Notes: generated from the sequence alone by a model not told the origin. Positions 47,640 through 56,525 are shown, numbered from the stretch's first letter. The stretch is DNA of 56,570 bases from an uncultured Parabacteroides sp. (GCF_905196875.1 NZ_CAJJWO010000033.1:1-56570); one strand, 5' to 3'. Made by a program: numbers and translations.

Positions 47640-48905
47640 TTATTCCTGACTTTCATCTTCAAATTCGGCAGATAAGATAGCAAGTACCTCGTCGACTGTT
47701 GTCTCTTCAAGGTCGGCACGTTCAATAAGTTCTTCACGGGTCATCGCTAAAACGCTCTTAGCCGTGTAACAACCAATATTCTTGAATGCTTCGATTACCC
47801 AGCTGTCTATTTCATCTGTAAATTCATCCAGATAAATATCTTCCTCATCAGCTCCTTCCACATCACGGAATACATCGATCGTGTATTCTGTCAACATACA
47901 GGCCAGTTTAATATTCAAACCGCCTTTACCAATAGCCAATGAAACTTCTTCAGGACGAAGATAAACCTCTGCCTTGTGTTCTTCTTCGTTCACTCGTATG
48001 GAGGAAATTTTTGCCGGGCTTAATGCACGCTGGATAAACAGCGACACATTGGATGTATAATTAATTACATCGATGTTCTCGTTTCTCAATTCACGGACAA
48101 TTCCGTGGATACGAGAACCTTTCATTCCCACGCAGGCACCTACCGGGTCGATACGGTCGTCATACGACTCGACAGCCACTTTGGCTCTTTCCCCCGGGAT
48201 ACGCGCGATAGCCTTGATCATAATCAGGCCATCATTAATTTCAGGGACCTCGAGTTCAAATAAGCGCTGCAGGAACATTTTATCTGTACGCGACAGAATA
48301 ATCTTCGGATTATTATTATAATTATCCACTTTCTGTACAACCGCACGAACGGTTTCACCTTTACGGTAGAAATCCGAAGGGATCTGTTCTGATTTCGGGA
48401 GCAGCAACTCATTACCCTCGTCATCCAGCAACAGGATCTCTTTCTTCCACACCTGATAGACATCAGCTGCTACGATATTTCCTATTTTATCTTTATATTT
48501 AGCATATAAACTATCCTTCTGCAATTCAAGAATCTTCGAAGCCAGCGTCTGACGCAGGTTCAGGATGGCACGACGTCCGAAATCGGCGAAATGAACCTCG
48601 TCGGTCACTTCTTCACCCACTTCACAGTCGGCATCGATCTTACGGGCCTCGGTCAACGTAAGTTGCAGATTAGGATCTTCCAATTCATCATCAGCCACCA
48701 CGGTGCGGTTTCTCCAGATCTCGAAGTCACCTTTCTCAGGGTTAATGATCACGTCATAATTCTCATCCGTACCAAACATCTTAGCAATTACGTTACGGAA
48801 GGAATCTTCCAATACGCTGATCATCGTATCCTTATCTATATTTTTCAACTCCTTGAACTCCGCAAGGGTGTCAATCATACTGATTGTTTCCTCTTTCTTG
48901 GCCAT
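47640..48905 (-). CDS. nusA: Transcription termination/antitermination factor NusA
   Basis: A 421-residue RNA polymerase-binding factor. Order: N-terminal domain (about 1-125), S1 domain (about 130-200), two KH domains (about 205-345, with DDRIDPVGACVGMKGSRIHGIVRELRNENIDV and SLAIGKGGLNIKLAC), and a C-terminal helix-hairpin-helix part (YTAKSVLAMTREELIERADLEETTVDEVLAIL). It lacks the long acidic repeats of the E. coli protein, as is normal in Bacteroidota. It sits between rimP and infB. Confidence 0.97.
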   Translation of the reverse strand: MAKKEETISMIDTLAEFKELKNIDKDTMISVLEDSFRNVIAKMFGTDENYDVIINPEKGDFEIWRNRTVVADDELEDPNLQLTLTEARKIDADCEVGEEVTDEVHFADFGRRAILNLRQTLASKILELQKDSLYAKYKDKIGNIVAADVYQVWKKEILLLDDEGNELLLPKSEQIPSDFYRKGETVRAVVQKVDNYNNNPKIILSRTDKMFLQRLFELEVPEINDGLIMIKAIARIPGERAKVAVESYDDRIDPVGACVGMKGSRIHGIVRELRNENIDVINYTSNVSLFIQRALSPAKISSIRVNEEEHKAEVYLRPEEVSLAIGKGGLNIKLACMLTEYTIDVFRDVEGADEEDIYLDEFTDEIDSWVIEAFKNIGCYTAKSVLAMTREELIERADLEETTVDEVLAILSAEFEDESQE

Positions 48906-48914
48906 AATCTTTCT

Positions 48915-49388
48915 TTACTTGAATCTTATTAGGTATTTTGTATATTTTATTTCATCGAATGTATAGGATTGATTTTCCTGAACTGTCACTTTCCGCTTGG
49001 AACCTTCGGGTTTCACCTGTTTTTCAACGGAAACTACTACCCCGTTTTCGTCTGCCGAATTCAACACACCGCACAGCTTCACGCCATTTTTCAGTAACAT
49101 TTCCACTTCGTTTCCTATATTCTTCACATACTGACGAAGTACTTTAAAAGGAGAAGTAACACCGGCCGAACCTACTTCCAGTTCGAAATCTTCCACCTCA
49201 CGGTCCAGATGTTCTTCCACATACCGGCTCAACGCTGCACAATCATCTATGCAAACACCCTCATCATTATCTATCTCAATAATAATAAGGTTTCCCGGCT
49301 TAACCACCACGTCAACTAAATAATTGTCGGAAGAAGCCAATTTTTCTTCAACCAACTGAGTTATTACTCCCTTTTCAATCATAAACAT
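48915..49388 (-). CDS. rimP: Ribosome maturation factor RimP
   Basis: A 157-residue RimP, needed for 30S subunit maturation. The N-terminal domain shows DNDEGVCIDDCAALSRYVEEHLDRE and EDFELEVGSAGVTSPFKV, the latter corresponding to the family E-V-S-S-P-G-hydrophobic signature. It is the first gene of the minus-strand transcript rimP-nusA-infB-cvpA-sufBCD. ATG at 49382 is an equally possible start two codons in. A near-perfect promoter lies 60-90 bp upstream. Confidence 0.95.
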   Translation of the reverse strand: MFMIEKGVITQLVEEKLASSDNYLVDVVVKPGNLIIIEIDNDEGVCIDDCAALSRYVEEHLDREVEDFELEVGSAGVTSPFKVLRQYVKNIGNEVEMLLKNGVKLCGVLNSADENGVVVSVEKQVKPEGSKRKVTVQENQSYTFDEIKYTKYLIRFK

Positions 49389-49448
49389 ACTGTTAAGAAC
49401 AAAAGAAGGGGACTACCCGCCCCCTCCTCATCTTCGCTTAATCGCCCG

Positions 49449-49479
49449 CAAATATACAAATAATCAGCGAGTTTTCAAA
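49449..49479 (-). promoter_or_regulatory. Promoter of the rimP-nusA-infB-cvpA-sufBCD transcript
   Basis: On the minus strand TTTG (49476-49479), a 19-base spacer and TATATTTG (49449-49456) form a textbook Bacteroidota promoter. Only this promoter and the thiamine promoter are visible in the gap between rimP and the thiamine operon. Confidence 0.85.
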
Positions 49480-49532
49480 TAAAATCTATCTTTTTCTAAG
49501 AAAATGAAGAAAATCATTCCCCCGACATGCAA

Positions 49533-49564
49533 TTTGGTATCTTCCGTATTTTTCCCTTTCTTTG
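49533..49564 (+). promoter_or_regulatory. Promoter of the thiamine operon
   Basis: TTTG (49533-49536), a 20-base spacer and TTTCTTTG (49557-49564), one base off TAnnTTTG. The expected transcription start near 49571 lies just before the TPP riboswitch. Confidence 0.75.
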
Positions 49565-49574
49565 CACGCTGAAT

Positions 49575-49672
49575 ACAAGGGGGTGCTTGCAGCGTTCAAA
49601 AAAACAGAACGTACCGCAGGCTGAGATGATACCCATATTACCTGATACGGATAATGCCGGCGAAGGGAATTG
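49575..49672 (+). ncRNA. TPP riboswitch (THI element)
   Basis: The conserved thiamine-pyrophosphate aptamer cores are present in order: GGGGGTGC (49580-49587), CTGAGATGATACCC (49621-49634), ACCTGATACGGATAATGCC (about 49640-49658) and GGCGAAGGGAA (49659-49669). It is in the leader of the TonB receptor gene whose ATG is at 49749. High TPP would be expected to lower expression of the three genes downstream. No clear terminator hairpin follows, so control is more likely at translation, but I cannot settle this by eye. Confidence 0.96.
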
Positions 49673-49748
49673 TAAACTATGGTATACTTCTTCACATGAC
49701 ACACCTCTCCTATTCACTTATCAGGTTTTAAACTTTAAGGACAAAAGG

Positions 49749-51950
49749 ATGAAAAGTGTATTGATTATTTTTGCCGGTTCTCTGGCTTCATTCGCAGTTG
49801 CGGGCAATGAGTCCGACCCTGTCGATTCTCTCAAAATTTCCCGGGATGTATCTTTAAACGAAGTGGTGGTCACCGCCACCAAAGTATCGCAAAGTACACC
49901 TGTCGCTTACAGCGAATTATCAAAAAAAGAACTCAGCAGAAAGAATGACGGACAAGGTATTCCCTACCTTATTTCCCAGTCACCATCCGTGATCATGACT
50001 TCCGATGCCGGAACCGGTATCGGCTACTCCGGCTTCCGTATTCGTGGCACGGATGCCAACCGTATAAACATCACCGTTAATGGTGTCCCGGTCAACGACT
50101 CCGAATCGCATACCGTGTTCTGGGCAAACATGGCAGATTTTGCTTCCTCCGTCGATAACATACAGATACAACGCGGAGCAGGAACCTCCACCAACGGAGC
50201 CGCCTCTTTCGGAGCGACCGTTGCCATGCAGACGCAGAAACCCGACCTGAAACCTTATGCGGAATATGCCATCTCCGCCGGTTCGTTCGGAACTGTAAAA
50301 AACTCCGTCAAAGCAGGTACCGGGTTACTGCACGATCATTTTGTTTTCGATGCCCGCTACTCCAACATTCAAAGCGACGGATATATCGACCGCGCAACAG
50401 CCAATATGCATTCTTATTTTGGTTCCGCCGCCTATTATGGCGACAATACGCTAGTTCGTTTCCAGACTTTCGGGAATGTAGAAAAGACCTACCAGGCCTG
50501 GACCGGTGTTCCCTCCTATCTATTGAACAGCGACCGCACCTATAACCCATGCGGCGAATACCAAGAAAACGGGGTTACTAAATTCTACGACAACCAGACC
50601 GACAACTACTGGCAGCAGAATTATCACCTGATGGCCAGCCAACGTCTGGGTGATCTATGGAATATGAACCTGACCCTGCATTATACACACGGAGAAGGAT
50701 ATTACGAAGACTATAAAGCCGATGCAAAGTTCAAGTCATACAAACTACCCGCATACTACATCGACGGGAAAGGAGATACGATAACACGTTCGGACCTGGT
50801 CCGACGTAAATGGCTGGACAATGACTTCTACGGAGCGGTTTACAGCGCCAACTACCGTACCGAACGTCTTCAGATGAGCTTCGGTTCTGCCGTTAATAAA
50901 TATAGCGGTGACCACTTCGGCCGTGTCATGTGGGTAAAAAACAGCGAAACACTGCCGGTACCCGATTACGAATACTATCGCAACACTGGTAATAAACTGG
51001 ACTATAATGCTTATATAAAAACAAACTACCGGCTACTCCCCTGGTTGAACGGATACCTCGACCTGCAATACCGCGGTATACATTATACTATAGAAGGTAG
51101 CGACGACAAAGCTGGCGATAACGTCGATGTAGATAAACACTGGAACTTCTTCAACCCGAAAGCCGGTATCAACATCCAGCGGGGAGGACATAACGCATTT
51201 GTCTCCTTCTCCGTAGCCAACCGCGAACCCAACCGTGACAATTTTACAGAAGCTGCCGCCGACGAACGTCCCGTTCATGAAACCCTCTATGACTACGAAG
51301 CCGGTTACAGTTTCGGCAACCAGCATTTCCGCGTAGGAGCCAACCTGTATTATATGGATTACAATAATCAGTTGATCCTGACCGGTAAGATCAGTGAGAT
51401 CGGCGAGGCATTGACCAGCAACATCAAAGACAGTTACCGCATGGGTATCGAACTGACCGGAGGTGTTAGTATCACACACTGGCTCGACTGGAACGGAAAT
51501 GTCACACTAAGCCGTAATAAGATAAAAAATTTCACCCGGTACGTAGATAACTGGGATACCGGTGGACAAAACAGTGAATACCTGGGGACAACCGATATCG
51601 CCTTTTCTCCGGGCATTATTGCCAACAGCATGTTCGACTTCAACCTGAAAGGATTCTCCGCCAGCTTCAACTCGCAGTTTGTCGGCCGTCAATATATCGA
51701 CAACACCTCCACAAAAGACCGCTCGATCGATCCTTATTTCGTGAACAGCCTGCGGGTAGGTTATGTTTTCAAACCGAAGTTCATCAAAGAGATCGGCGTG
51801 GATGTGACAGTCAACAATCTGTTCAACGAACAATATGAAACAAACGCCTGGGTTTATTCCTATATAGAGAATGGAACCCTGAAAAAGGACGACGGTTATT
51901 TCACACAGGCAGGAACCAGCGCAATGGCGCGTATTACTTTCAAATTTTAA
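49749..51950 (+). CDS. TonB-dependent receptor, probable thiamine uptake
   Basis: A 733-residue outer-membrane receptor. The start at 49749 (MKSVLIIFAGSLASFAVA) gives a signal peptide; the longer frame from 49527 runs through the riboswitch and is wrong. TonB box NEVVVTATK at about residue 36, plug domain with SGFRIRGTDANRINITVNGVPVNDSESHTVFW, barrel ending in ARITFKF. It has no STN domain or SusD partner. The TPP riboswitch upstream and pnuT and thiamine pyrophosphokinase downstream match the known Bacteroidales omr1-pnuT-tnr3 arrangement, so thiamine or a precursor is the expected ligand. Confidence 0.92.
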   Translation: MKSVLIIFAGSLASFAVAGNESDPVDSLKISRDVSLNEVVVTATKVSQSTPVAYSELSKKELSRKNDGQGIPYLISQSPSVIMTSDAGTGIGYSGFRIRGTDANRINITVNGVPVNDSESHTVFWANMADFASSVDNIQIQRGAGTSTNGAASFGATVAMQTQKPDLKPYAEYAISAGSFGTVKNSVKAGTGLLHDHFVFDARYSNIQSDGYIDRATANMHSYFGSAAYYGDNTLVRFQTFGNVEKTYQAWTGVPSYLLNSDRTYNPCGEYQENGVTKFYDNQTDNYWQQNYHLMASQRLGDLWNMNLTLHYTHGEGYYEDYKADAKFKSYKLPAYYIDGKGDTITRSDLVRRKWLDNDFYGAVYSANYRTERLQMSFGSAVNKYSGDHFGRVMWVKNSETLPVPDYEYYRNTGNKLDYNAYIKTNYRLLPWLNGYLDLQYRGIHYTIEGSDDKAGDNVDVDKHWNFFNPKAGINIQRGGHNAFVSFSVANREPNRDNFTEAAADERPVHETLYDYEAGYSFGNQHFRVGANLYYMDYNNQLILTGKISEIGEALTSNIKDSYRMGIELTGGVSITHWLDWNGNVTLSRNKIKNFTRYVDNWDTGGQNSEYLGTTDIAFSPGIIANSMFDFNLKGFSASFNSQFVGRQYIDNTSTKDRSIDPYFVNSLRVGYVFKPKFIKEIGVDVTVNNLFNEQYETNAWVYSYIENGTLKKDDGYFTQAGTSAMARITFKF

Positions 51951-51955
51951 GAAAG

Positions 51956-52555
51956 ATGGAACAAGTACTGGAATATTTCGGAGTAGTAACCGGATTGCTT
52001 TACCTGCTACTCGAAATCAGACAACACAAAGCCATGTGGGTGGTAGGCTTCCTTACCTCCCTGGTGTATGTCTTTGTCTTTTTCTTTTCAAAGATATATG
52101 CCGATATGGGATTGAATATCTATTATGTAGCGATCAGCATCTACGGTTTTCGGAAATGGACGCAGACCGACAAGGCCACACCCGAAGAAGAGCCGGTTTC
52201 CGAATCTATTCTGTACCGTCATATCACCTGGCCGTTATTCGGAGGGATAGCTCTGGCTATCCTCTCCATCTACGGGCTGCTCTATTACGTGCTCCACAAC
52301 TTCACCGACTCTCCCATCCCGATGGGCGATGCTTTTACTACCTCCGTCGGTATCGTTGCCACCTGGATGCTGGCCCGTCGTATCATCGAACATTGGATAT
52401 TTTGGGTGATCGTCAACTTCGTATCGGTATATCTTTATTACCTGCGCGGACTCTATCCCACCATGTTTCTATATCTTTGCTATGCCATATTGGCTATCGC
52501 CGGATATTATACATGGAAAAAGAAAGGAATAAATAAATATGAAAACATCTTATGA
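51956..52555 (+). CDS. pnuT: PnuT thiamine transporter (PnuC family)
   Basis: A 199-residue inner-membrane protein with about seven hydrophobic segments. The PnuC-family sequence WVVGFLTSLVYVFVFFFSKIYADMGLNIYYVAISIYGFRKW covers about 25-66. Later segments include IVATWMLARRIIEHWIFWVIVNFVSVYLYYLRGLYPTMFLYL. PnuC relatives carry nicotinamide riboside, but those under TPP riboswitches next to thiamine pyrophosphokinase are PnuT thiamine carriers, trapping substrate by pyrophosphorylation inside the cell. It starts 5 bp after the receptor gene. Confidence 0.92.
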   Translation: MEQVLEYFGVVTGLLYLLLEIRQHKAMWVVGFLTSLVYVFVFFFSKIYADMGLNIYYVAISIYGFRKWTQTDKATPEEEPVSESILYRHITWPLFGGIALAILSIYGLLYYVLHNFTDSPIPMGDAFTTSVGIVATWMLARRIIEHWIFWVIVNFVSVYLYYLRGLYPTMFLYLCYAILAIAGYYTWKKKGINKYENIL

Positions 52556-53177
52556 TTGTGTTGTGGTTGCCAACGGAAGATTTCCGGTAACAAAATTACC
52601 TTTGCTAAAACTGAGGGAGGCTCCTGCCATTATTGCCTGCGACGGAGCTATTGAAACGCTCTACAAACAGGGACTGGAGCCAACAGCTATCGTGGGCGAT
52701 CTCGACAGTATCCCTACCGCTATGTTCCGGTTATACTCAGACCGCATTCATATCGTGGAAGACCAGGAAATAAACGACCTGACCAAGGCCATCAGATTCG
52801 CTCATGCTGCCGGATACCGCAAAATACTGATCCTCGGAGCTACCGGTCTGCGCGAAGACCATACCTTGGGAAATATATCTCTACTGACAGACTACGCTCC
52901 TCTGTTCGACCGTGTGGAAATGTTGTCCGACTACGGACTCTTCACCCCACTCCTTCAGACCACGACTCTATCCAGCTTTGCCGGACAACAGGTATCCATC
53001 TTCTCGCTTTCCGGCGATACCACTATCACCACCGAAGGGCTGAAATGGCCCATCAACAACCGCAACCTTACCGCCTGGTGGCAAGGAAGCCTCAATGAAG
53101 CGCTCGGCGACTCTTTTACCATCACCTTCACAAAAGGAGGTAAAGTAATCATCTACCAGACAACAGCAGCCAAATAA
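52539..53177 (+). CDS. Thiamine pyrophosphokinase
   Basis: A 212-residue enzyme converting thiamine and ATP to TPP and AMP. Family motifs are ACDGAIE (about 33-39), VGDLDSIP (about 52-59), DQEINDLTKAI (about 77-87) and LGATGLREDHTLGNISLL (about 104-121), giving the acidic ATP/Mg site. It overlaps pnuT by 17 bp, so the two are translationally coupled. The product TPP is also the riboswitch ligand, closing a feedback loop. Confidence 0.94.
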   Translation: MKTSYDCVVVANGRFPVTKLPLLKLREAPAIIACDGAIETLYKQGLEPTAIVGDLDSIPTAMFRLYSDRIHIVEDQEINDLTKAIRFAHAAGYRKILILGATGLREDHTLGNISLLTDYAPLFDRVEMLSDYGLFTPLLQTTTLSSFAGQQVSIFSLSGDTTITTEGLKWPINNRNLTAWWQGSLNEALGDSFTITFTKGGKVIIYQTTAAK

Positions 53178-53185
53178 AAACAAAA

Positions 53186-53215
53186 GAGGGAGCCGACATA
53201 ATCGCACTCCCTCTA
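53186..53215 (+). terminator. Hairpin after the thiamine operon
   Basis: AGAGGGAG pairs with CTCCCTCT across a 14-base loop, 8 bp after the kinase stop. No T-run follows directly, so it is a weak terminator by the usual rules. Confidence 0.6.
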
Positions 53216-53283
53216 AATACACCCTCAATTTTACAACTTTTCTAAAAAAAGAAACTAGCCTCACGGCCGGTCAAAAAAAAATC

Positions 53284-53655
53284 TTAAGCAGGTAACTTGT
53301 TTAGTTGAGATTGTTTCCACTCAAAAAAACCATCAATATTGCTATCTACCAGAAACAGCAACTTATCATCCGCCACCTGCTTTAGTACAGTTTTGGGAGC
53401 TAATGGTAAACTTATTTCATCTAACGTGAAACAAGCTTTCATTAAAACGACATCATACCCGTCACGTATAATTTCCTTCTTCAACCGAACCGGCGCTTTC
53501 AGGAAAGATAAATAATAGGCAGACCGTTCGTAAGCACACCACTCGTTCCCTTCCAAATAAAGATAGACAGCGTTGCTGTTGTCTACTTCATTTCCCAAAA
53601 CAAATTCCACACGTGATGTAGTTTCCATGATCCACAATTTTAATTTGTTCAACAT
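53284..53655 (-). CDS. Small protein of unknown function, tandem paralog 1
   Basis: A 123-residue protein I do not recognise. The start at 53655 (MLNKLKLWIM) aligns best with its neighbour; a GTG at 53670 is less likely. Shared core with the gene at 53781-54149: VYLYLE..WCAYERSAYYL (about 36-55), then P..L K.E.IRDG.DV.L.KA (about 61-78). The end W-K-x-S-Q-L-N is also shared. It is soluble, with no signal peptide or membrane segment. The duplicate pair, each with its own promoter element, is the main clue; function is unknown. Confidence 0.8.
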   Translation of the reverse strand: MLNKLKLWIMETTSRVEFVLGNEVDNSNAVYLYLEGNEWCAYERSAYYLSFLKAPVRLKKEIIRDGYDVVLMKACFTLDEISLPLAPKTVLKQVADDKLLFLVDSNIDGFFEWKQSQLNKLPA

Positions 53656-53672
53656 CGATGAACCTCTCACAA

Positions 53673-53680
53673 CAAAGATA
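53673..53680 (-). promoter_or_regulatory. Promoter -7 element for paralog 1
   Basis: TATCTTTG on the minus strand, a perfect TAnnTTTG, 18 bp upstream of the ATG at 53655. It supports that start over the GTG at 53670. Confidence 0.5.
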
Positions 53681-53780
53681 GAGTATTTAAATACTGACCG
53701 ATTATGGTAAAACTATCATTTATAAGCGACAAATCTATCAACATCAGGTGTGAAACTATCAAATCAGTTTATTTTGATTA

Positions 53781-54149
53781 TCAAGCCAACAAAACATTCA
53801 GCTGAGACTCCTTCCATTCCGGAAAACCGTAAATATTCGAAGACAGCCCTAACTGGAGATTATCATCCCCTATTTTCTTTAACTTGATATACGAATCGCC
53901 TGCCGACAGACCGAGCTTTTCTACCGCTACTTTTGCTTTCAGGAGGATCACATCAAATCCGTCGCGTATCACTTCCCTTTTTAACTGAATAGGGATATTC
54001 AGGCTGGCCAGATAATAAGCCGAGCGTTCGTAAGCACACCAATGGCCATCCTCCAGATACAGGTAAACACTTTGTTCGTTTCCGACTTCGTTTACCAATA
54101 TTTGCTCTACGTATGACTTTACACCATTTAATACTGATTCTTTAGTCAT
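53781..54149 (-). CDS. Small protein of unknown function, tandem paralog 2
   Basis: A 122-residue soluble protein related to the gene downstream (53284-53655). Shared features are NEV, VYLYLED, HWCAYERSAYYLASL, REVIRDGFDVILLKAK and a C-terminal WKESQLN. Conserved Trp-Cys-Ala-Tyr-Glu-Arg suggests a defined fold or binding surface, but I cannot name the family. It has its own -7 element at 54194-54201. The 125-bp gap to paralog 1 also has one, so the two may be expressed separately. Confidence 0.82.
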   Translation of the reverse strand: MTKESVLNGVKSYVEQILVNEVGNEQSVYLYLEDGHWCAYERSAYYLASLNIPIQLKREVIRDGFDVILLKAKVAVEKLGLSAGDSYIKLKKIGDDNLQLGLSSNIYGFPEWKESQLNVLLA

Positions 54150-54193
54150 TGCTTTGTTGTATTTCAGGTTTATATTATTATCTTTTGATGTTA

Positions 54194-54201
54194 CAAAGAT
54201 A
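54194..54201 (-). promoter_or_regulatory. Promoter -7 element for paralog 2
   Basis: TATCTTTG on the minus strand, a perfect TAnnTTTG, 45 bp upstream of the paralog 2 start codon. No good -33 element is visible. Confidence 0.5.
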
Positions 54202-54344
54202 CAGTGGCTCCGACTATCGCGGCTATGGCAAAACTATCTATTACATAATAGTTTATATCAATCTACATAGGCAAATAGATCATAGCACATAAATCAAGGC
54301 TTTTCGACTGCTTACCCCCCCTCATGTCGGGTACGAACCAAGAA

Positions 54345-54376
54345 AAAAGGTTGCCCTATTCCTAAGGCAACCTTTT
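54345..54376 (-). terminator. Terminator after the DUF3868 gene
   Basis: A perfect 11-bp stem, AAAAGGTTGCC with GGCAACCTTTT, and a 10-base loop. It is followed on the minus strand by further T residues. It lies 25 bp after the DUF3868 stop codon. Confidence 0.88.
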
Positions 54377-54400
54377 CGTATAGATAAACAAATTATAATC

Positions 54401-55882
54401 TTATAAACCGAAACTCTTAAACAATTCGTCGTTCTCGCGTTTCTTCTGCAACTCCTTCAGATTTGCCGAAGCAGCTTCTATGCCGGCTTCAGCAGCCTTC
54501 TTCAGCAGGGGTTCGGCAGCATCGAGGTTACCTTCGATCAGGAACATCACGCCGCGTGCATGGCTTGCTTCAGGCGAAATACCTGCTTTATCCAGATATT
54601 TGGCAGCCGATGCATAATCGCCTCTGCCGATTGCGATATTAGCCGCATTCAGGTTGGCTACCGGGTCGGAGCTGTACATGCGCACAGCAATGTCAAACAC
54701 TTCGTTGTAGGCTTCACTTCCTGTTTCGTAACTGTTGGCCACTGCGAACATCTCGCTCAGGCTCAGTTGCTGCGGACGAGTCTTGATAATTTCGCGTCCC
54801 TCCTCTACAGTGAATTCACGTACGGTATAGTCGATCCGGTAATCCGAACGGCGCAACGACGGGAAGATCGTATTCAACACATAACGATAAGCGGCACCTC
54901 CCTGCAATGTTTTCAGCTTTGCCTCTTTTACGTCGGGCATATCATCGCTATTGATAATAGCCAGCACTTCGCTACGGGCAGGCACTTCGCTGTCTTTTTC
55001 TACGGCAGCCTTAAATCCGGCCCAGTCTTCCGGCTCCGATTCGATAATAAAGAAGTCGTTACCGAAGTTGTTTCTTACACGGATATAATCGCGCAAAGCT
55101 CTCACACGGCTGTCGGCCAGACGCTGGTTGCTGGCATAGCTTCCTTCAGGAGAGGCATATCCTTTCAGCATGATTCCTTTCGGAGTGATATTTTTATCGC
55201 GTATTACTGTATTAATAGTATTCTCGATCTTAGCCAACTCGGAAGCATTGTTGCGGAAATCGTTGAGGATAACCGATTTTCCCACCTGGAATTCCAGATA
55301 AGCCGTACCCACTTCGGCACGATGCTTTTCCGTTTCGGCTTCGGGAGTGATATAAGCCAGCGTAGGCTGCACCTGATAGCGTTCAGTGGGAGCCATACGA
55401 ATTTTGTCGGCAATCAAGAGCGGACCTACCGCCTCTTCCTTACCGCATCCGCACAGATCCTGTGCCAACACGAAACGTGCGTCCTTCATCCACGGTTCCC
55501 ACGCAATAGCCATCTTATAGTTGATTACATGTTCCGTAGCATCGGGTGCACGCAACACGATAAAATGAGGTTCTTCATTCTTCAGATTGTTCAGCGCCTT
55601 TTCACGCTTATACACTTTGCTGCGGTTCTTTCCGTTCAGCAGGATATTGGGTAGCCCTTCGCGCTGGCTATTGTTTTCAATCACCGGAGTCAGTGTTAGC
55701 GACTTGCGCGATTCGATCAGTTTACTTTGTACCCGTATCGTTGCATCGATATACAGCGAGTCGCCTTTCTGTGTCAGGTCGTTGCTCGTTACATGGATCG
55801 GGCTGTTGGTTTGGGCCATAGCTGTCAGCATACCGGCCGACAGCAACATTGCCATCAGAGATAATTTCTTTATATTTTTCAT
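54401..55882 (-). CDS. DUF3868/OmpA-like secreted protein
   Basis: A 493-residue secreted protein; the start at 55882 (MKNIKKLSLMAMLLSAGMLTAMAQ) gives a signal peptide ending near residue 24. The N-terminal half (about 25-180) resembles DUF3868. The middle (about 215-300) looks like an OmpA-type peptidoglycan-binding fold, with GIMLKGYASPEGSYASNQRLADSRVRALRDYI. The C-terminal part has TPR-like helices (SDPVANLNAANIAIGRGDYASAAKYLDKAG). DUF3868 and DUF3575 genes commonly occur together at Bacteroidales fimbrial loci, where they may anchor or aid pilus assembly; no pilin gene is inside the window. Confidence 0.8.
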   Translation of the reverse strand: MKNIKKLSLMAMLLSAGMLTAMAQTNSPIHVTSNDLTQKGDSLYIDATIRVQSKLIESRKSLTLTPVIENNSQREGLPNILLNGKNRSKVYKREKALNNLKNEEPHFIVLRAPDATEHVINYKMAIAWEPWMKDARFVLAQDLCGCGKEEAVGPLLIADKIRMAPTERYQVQPTLAYITPEAETEKHRAEVGTAYLEFQVGKSVILNDFRNNASELAKIENTINTVIRDKNITPKGIMLKGYASPEGSYASNQRLADSRVRALRDYIRVRNNFGNDFFIIESEPEDWAGFKAAVEKDSEVPARSEVLAIINSDDMPDVKEAKLKTLQGGAAYRYVLNTIFPSLRRSDYRIDYTVREFTVEEGREIIKTRPQQLSLSEMFAVANSYETGSEAYNEVFDIAVRMYSSDPVANLNAANIAIGRGDYASAAKYLDKAGISPEASHARGVMFLIEGNLDAAEPLLKKAAEAGIEAASANLKELQKKRENDELFKSFGL

Positions 55883-55890
55883 TGTTTCAA

Positions 55891-56448
55891 TCATTTAAAG
55901 AAGTAGATAATAGACAGAGCCGCCTTTGTCACACCGAAAAAGTCTTTCTTGTCGCTCTTTTGTATCGTTCCGCAGGTAGTACACGGATACTTGTCATAAT
56001 CCAGATGGATCCACCCCACACCGATTTCAGCTTCCATACTCCAATGATTCCCCAGCAGCCACTGGTATCCATAGCCAATACCCGCACCGTAGGCAGTACC
56101 CTGATAACGATAGTTCTTCATGTTGTCGCTCAGAAAGTTCAGTCCTCCGATGTTGAATTCCCCGTAGAAAGGATGCAACCCAAAGAAATGGCCGTTGAAT
56201 TTCTCACATAACCAGTAGCGTGCTTCCGGCTGCACCATCCAGTTCTTCAGACGAGTCTCGTCGCCAAACTTCCATCCGTTGTAGTTACCCGACAGATCTA
56301 ATGTCCATTTTTTACTCAGTCCCATTTCAACTCCCAGGTTTATGGTCGTTGTTGCATCATACAGCAAATTGGACTTTACCGCAAACTTTTGCCCATAGAC
56401 ACTAGTCATTCCGGCAAGCAGCAGAAAAAGAATAAGAATTTTCTTCAT
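55891..56448 (-). CDS. DUF3575 outer-membrane beta-barrel-like protein
   Basis: A 185-residue secreted protein with a signal peptide (MKKILILFLLLAGMTSVYG); an ATG three codons earlier (56457) is also possible. Sequence such as KSNLLYDATTTINLGVEMGLSKKWTLDLSGNYNGWKF and the alternating hydrophobic pattern up to LSIIYFFK fit DUF3575 small outer-membrane barrels. It is 8 bp from the DUF3868 gene start, forming a two-gene unit. Two cysteines in CTTCG (near 160) are unusual for a barrel and may form a disulfide. Confidence 0.82.
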   Translation of the reverse strand: MKKILILFLLLAGMTSVYGQKFAVKSNLLYDATTTINLGVEMGLSKKWTLDLSGNYNGWKFGDETRLKNWMVQPEARYWLCEKFNGHFFGLHPFYGEFNIGGLNFLSDNMKNYRYQGTAYGAGIGYGYQWLLGNHWSMEAEIGVGWIHLDYDKYPCTTCGTIQKSDKKDFFGVTKAALSIIYFFK

Positions 56449-56517
56449 AATCTTCATTTATTTTCTTTTGTAATCTTTTTTAATACTAGTTATAAAAGAG
56501 TGTGTAAATTATGTATG

Positions 56518-56525
56518 CAAAGTTA
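56518..56525 (-). promoter_or_regulatory. Promoter -7 element for the DUF3575-DUF3868 unit
   Basis: TAACTTTG on the minus strand is a perfect TAnnTTTG, 70 bp upstream of the DUF3575 start codon. The -33 side (TTTC about 21 bases upstream) is weak. Further upstream genes may lie outside the window. Confidence 0.55.

Noticed and set aside
49527..49748. N-terminal 74-codon extension of the thiamine receptor
   Set aside because: It runs through the promoter -7 element and the TPP riboswitch; the ATG at 49749 gives a proper signal peptide.
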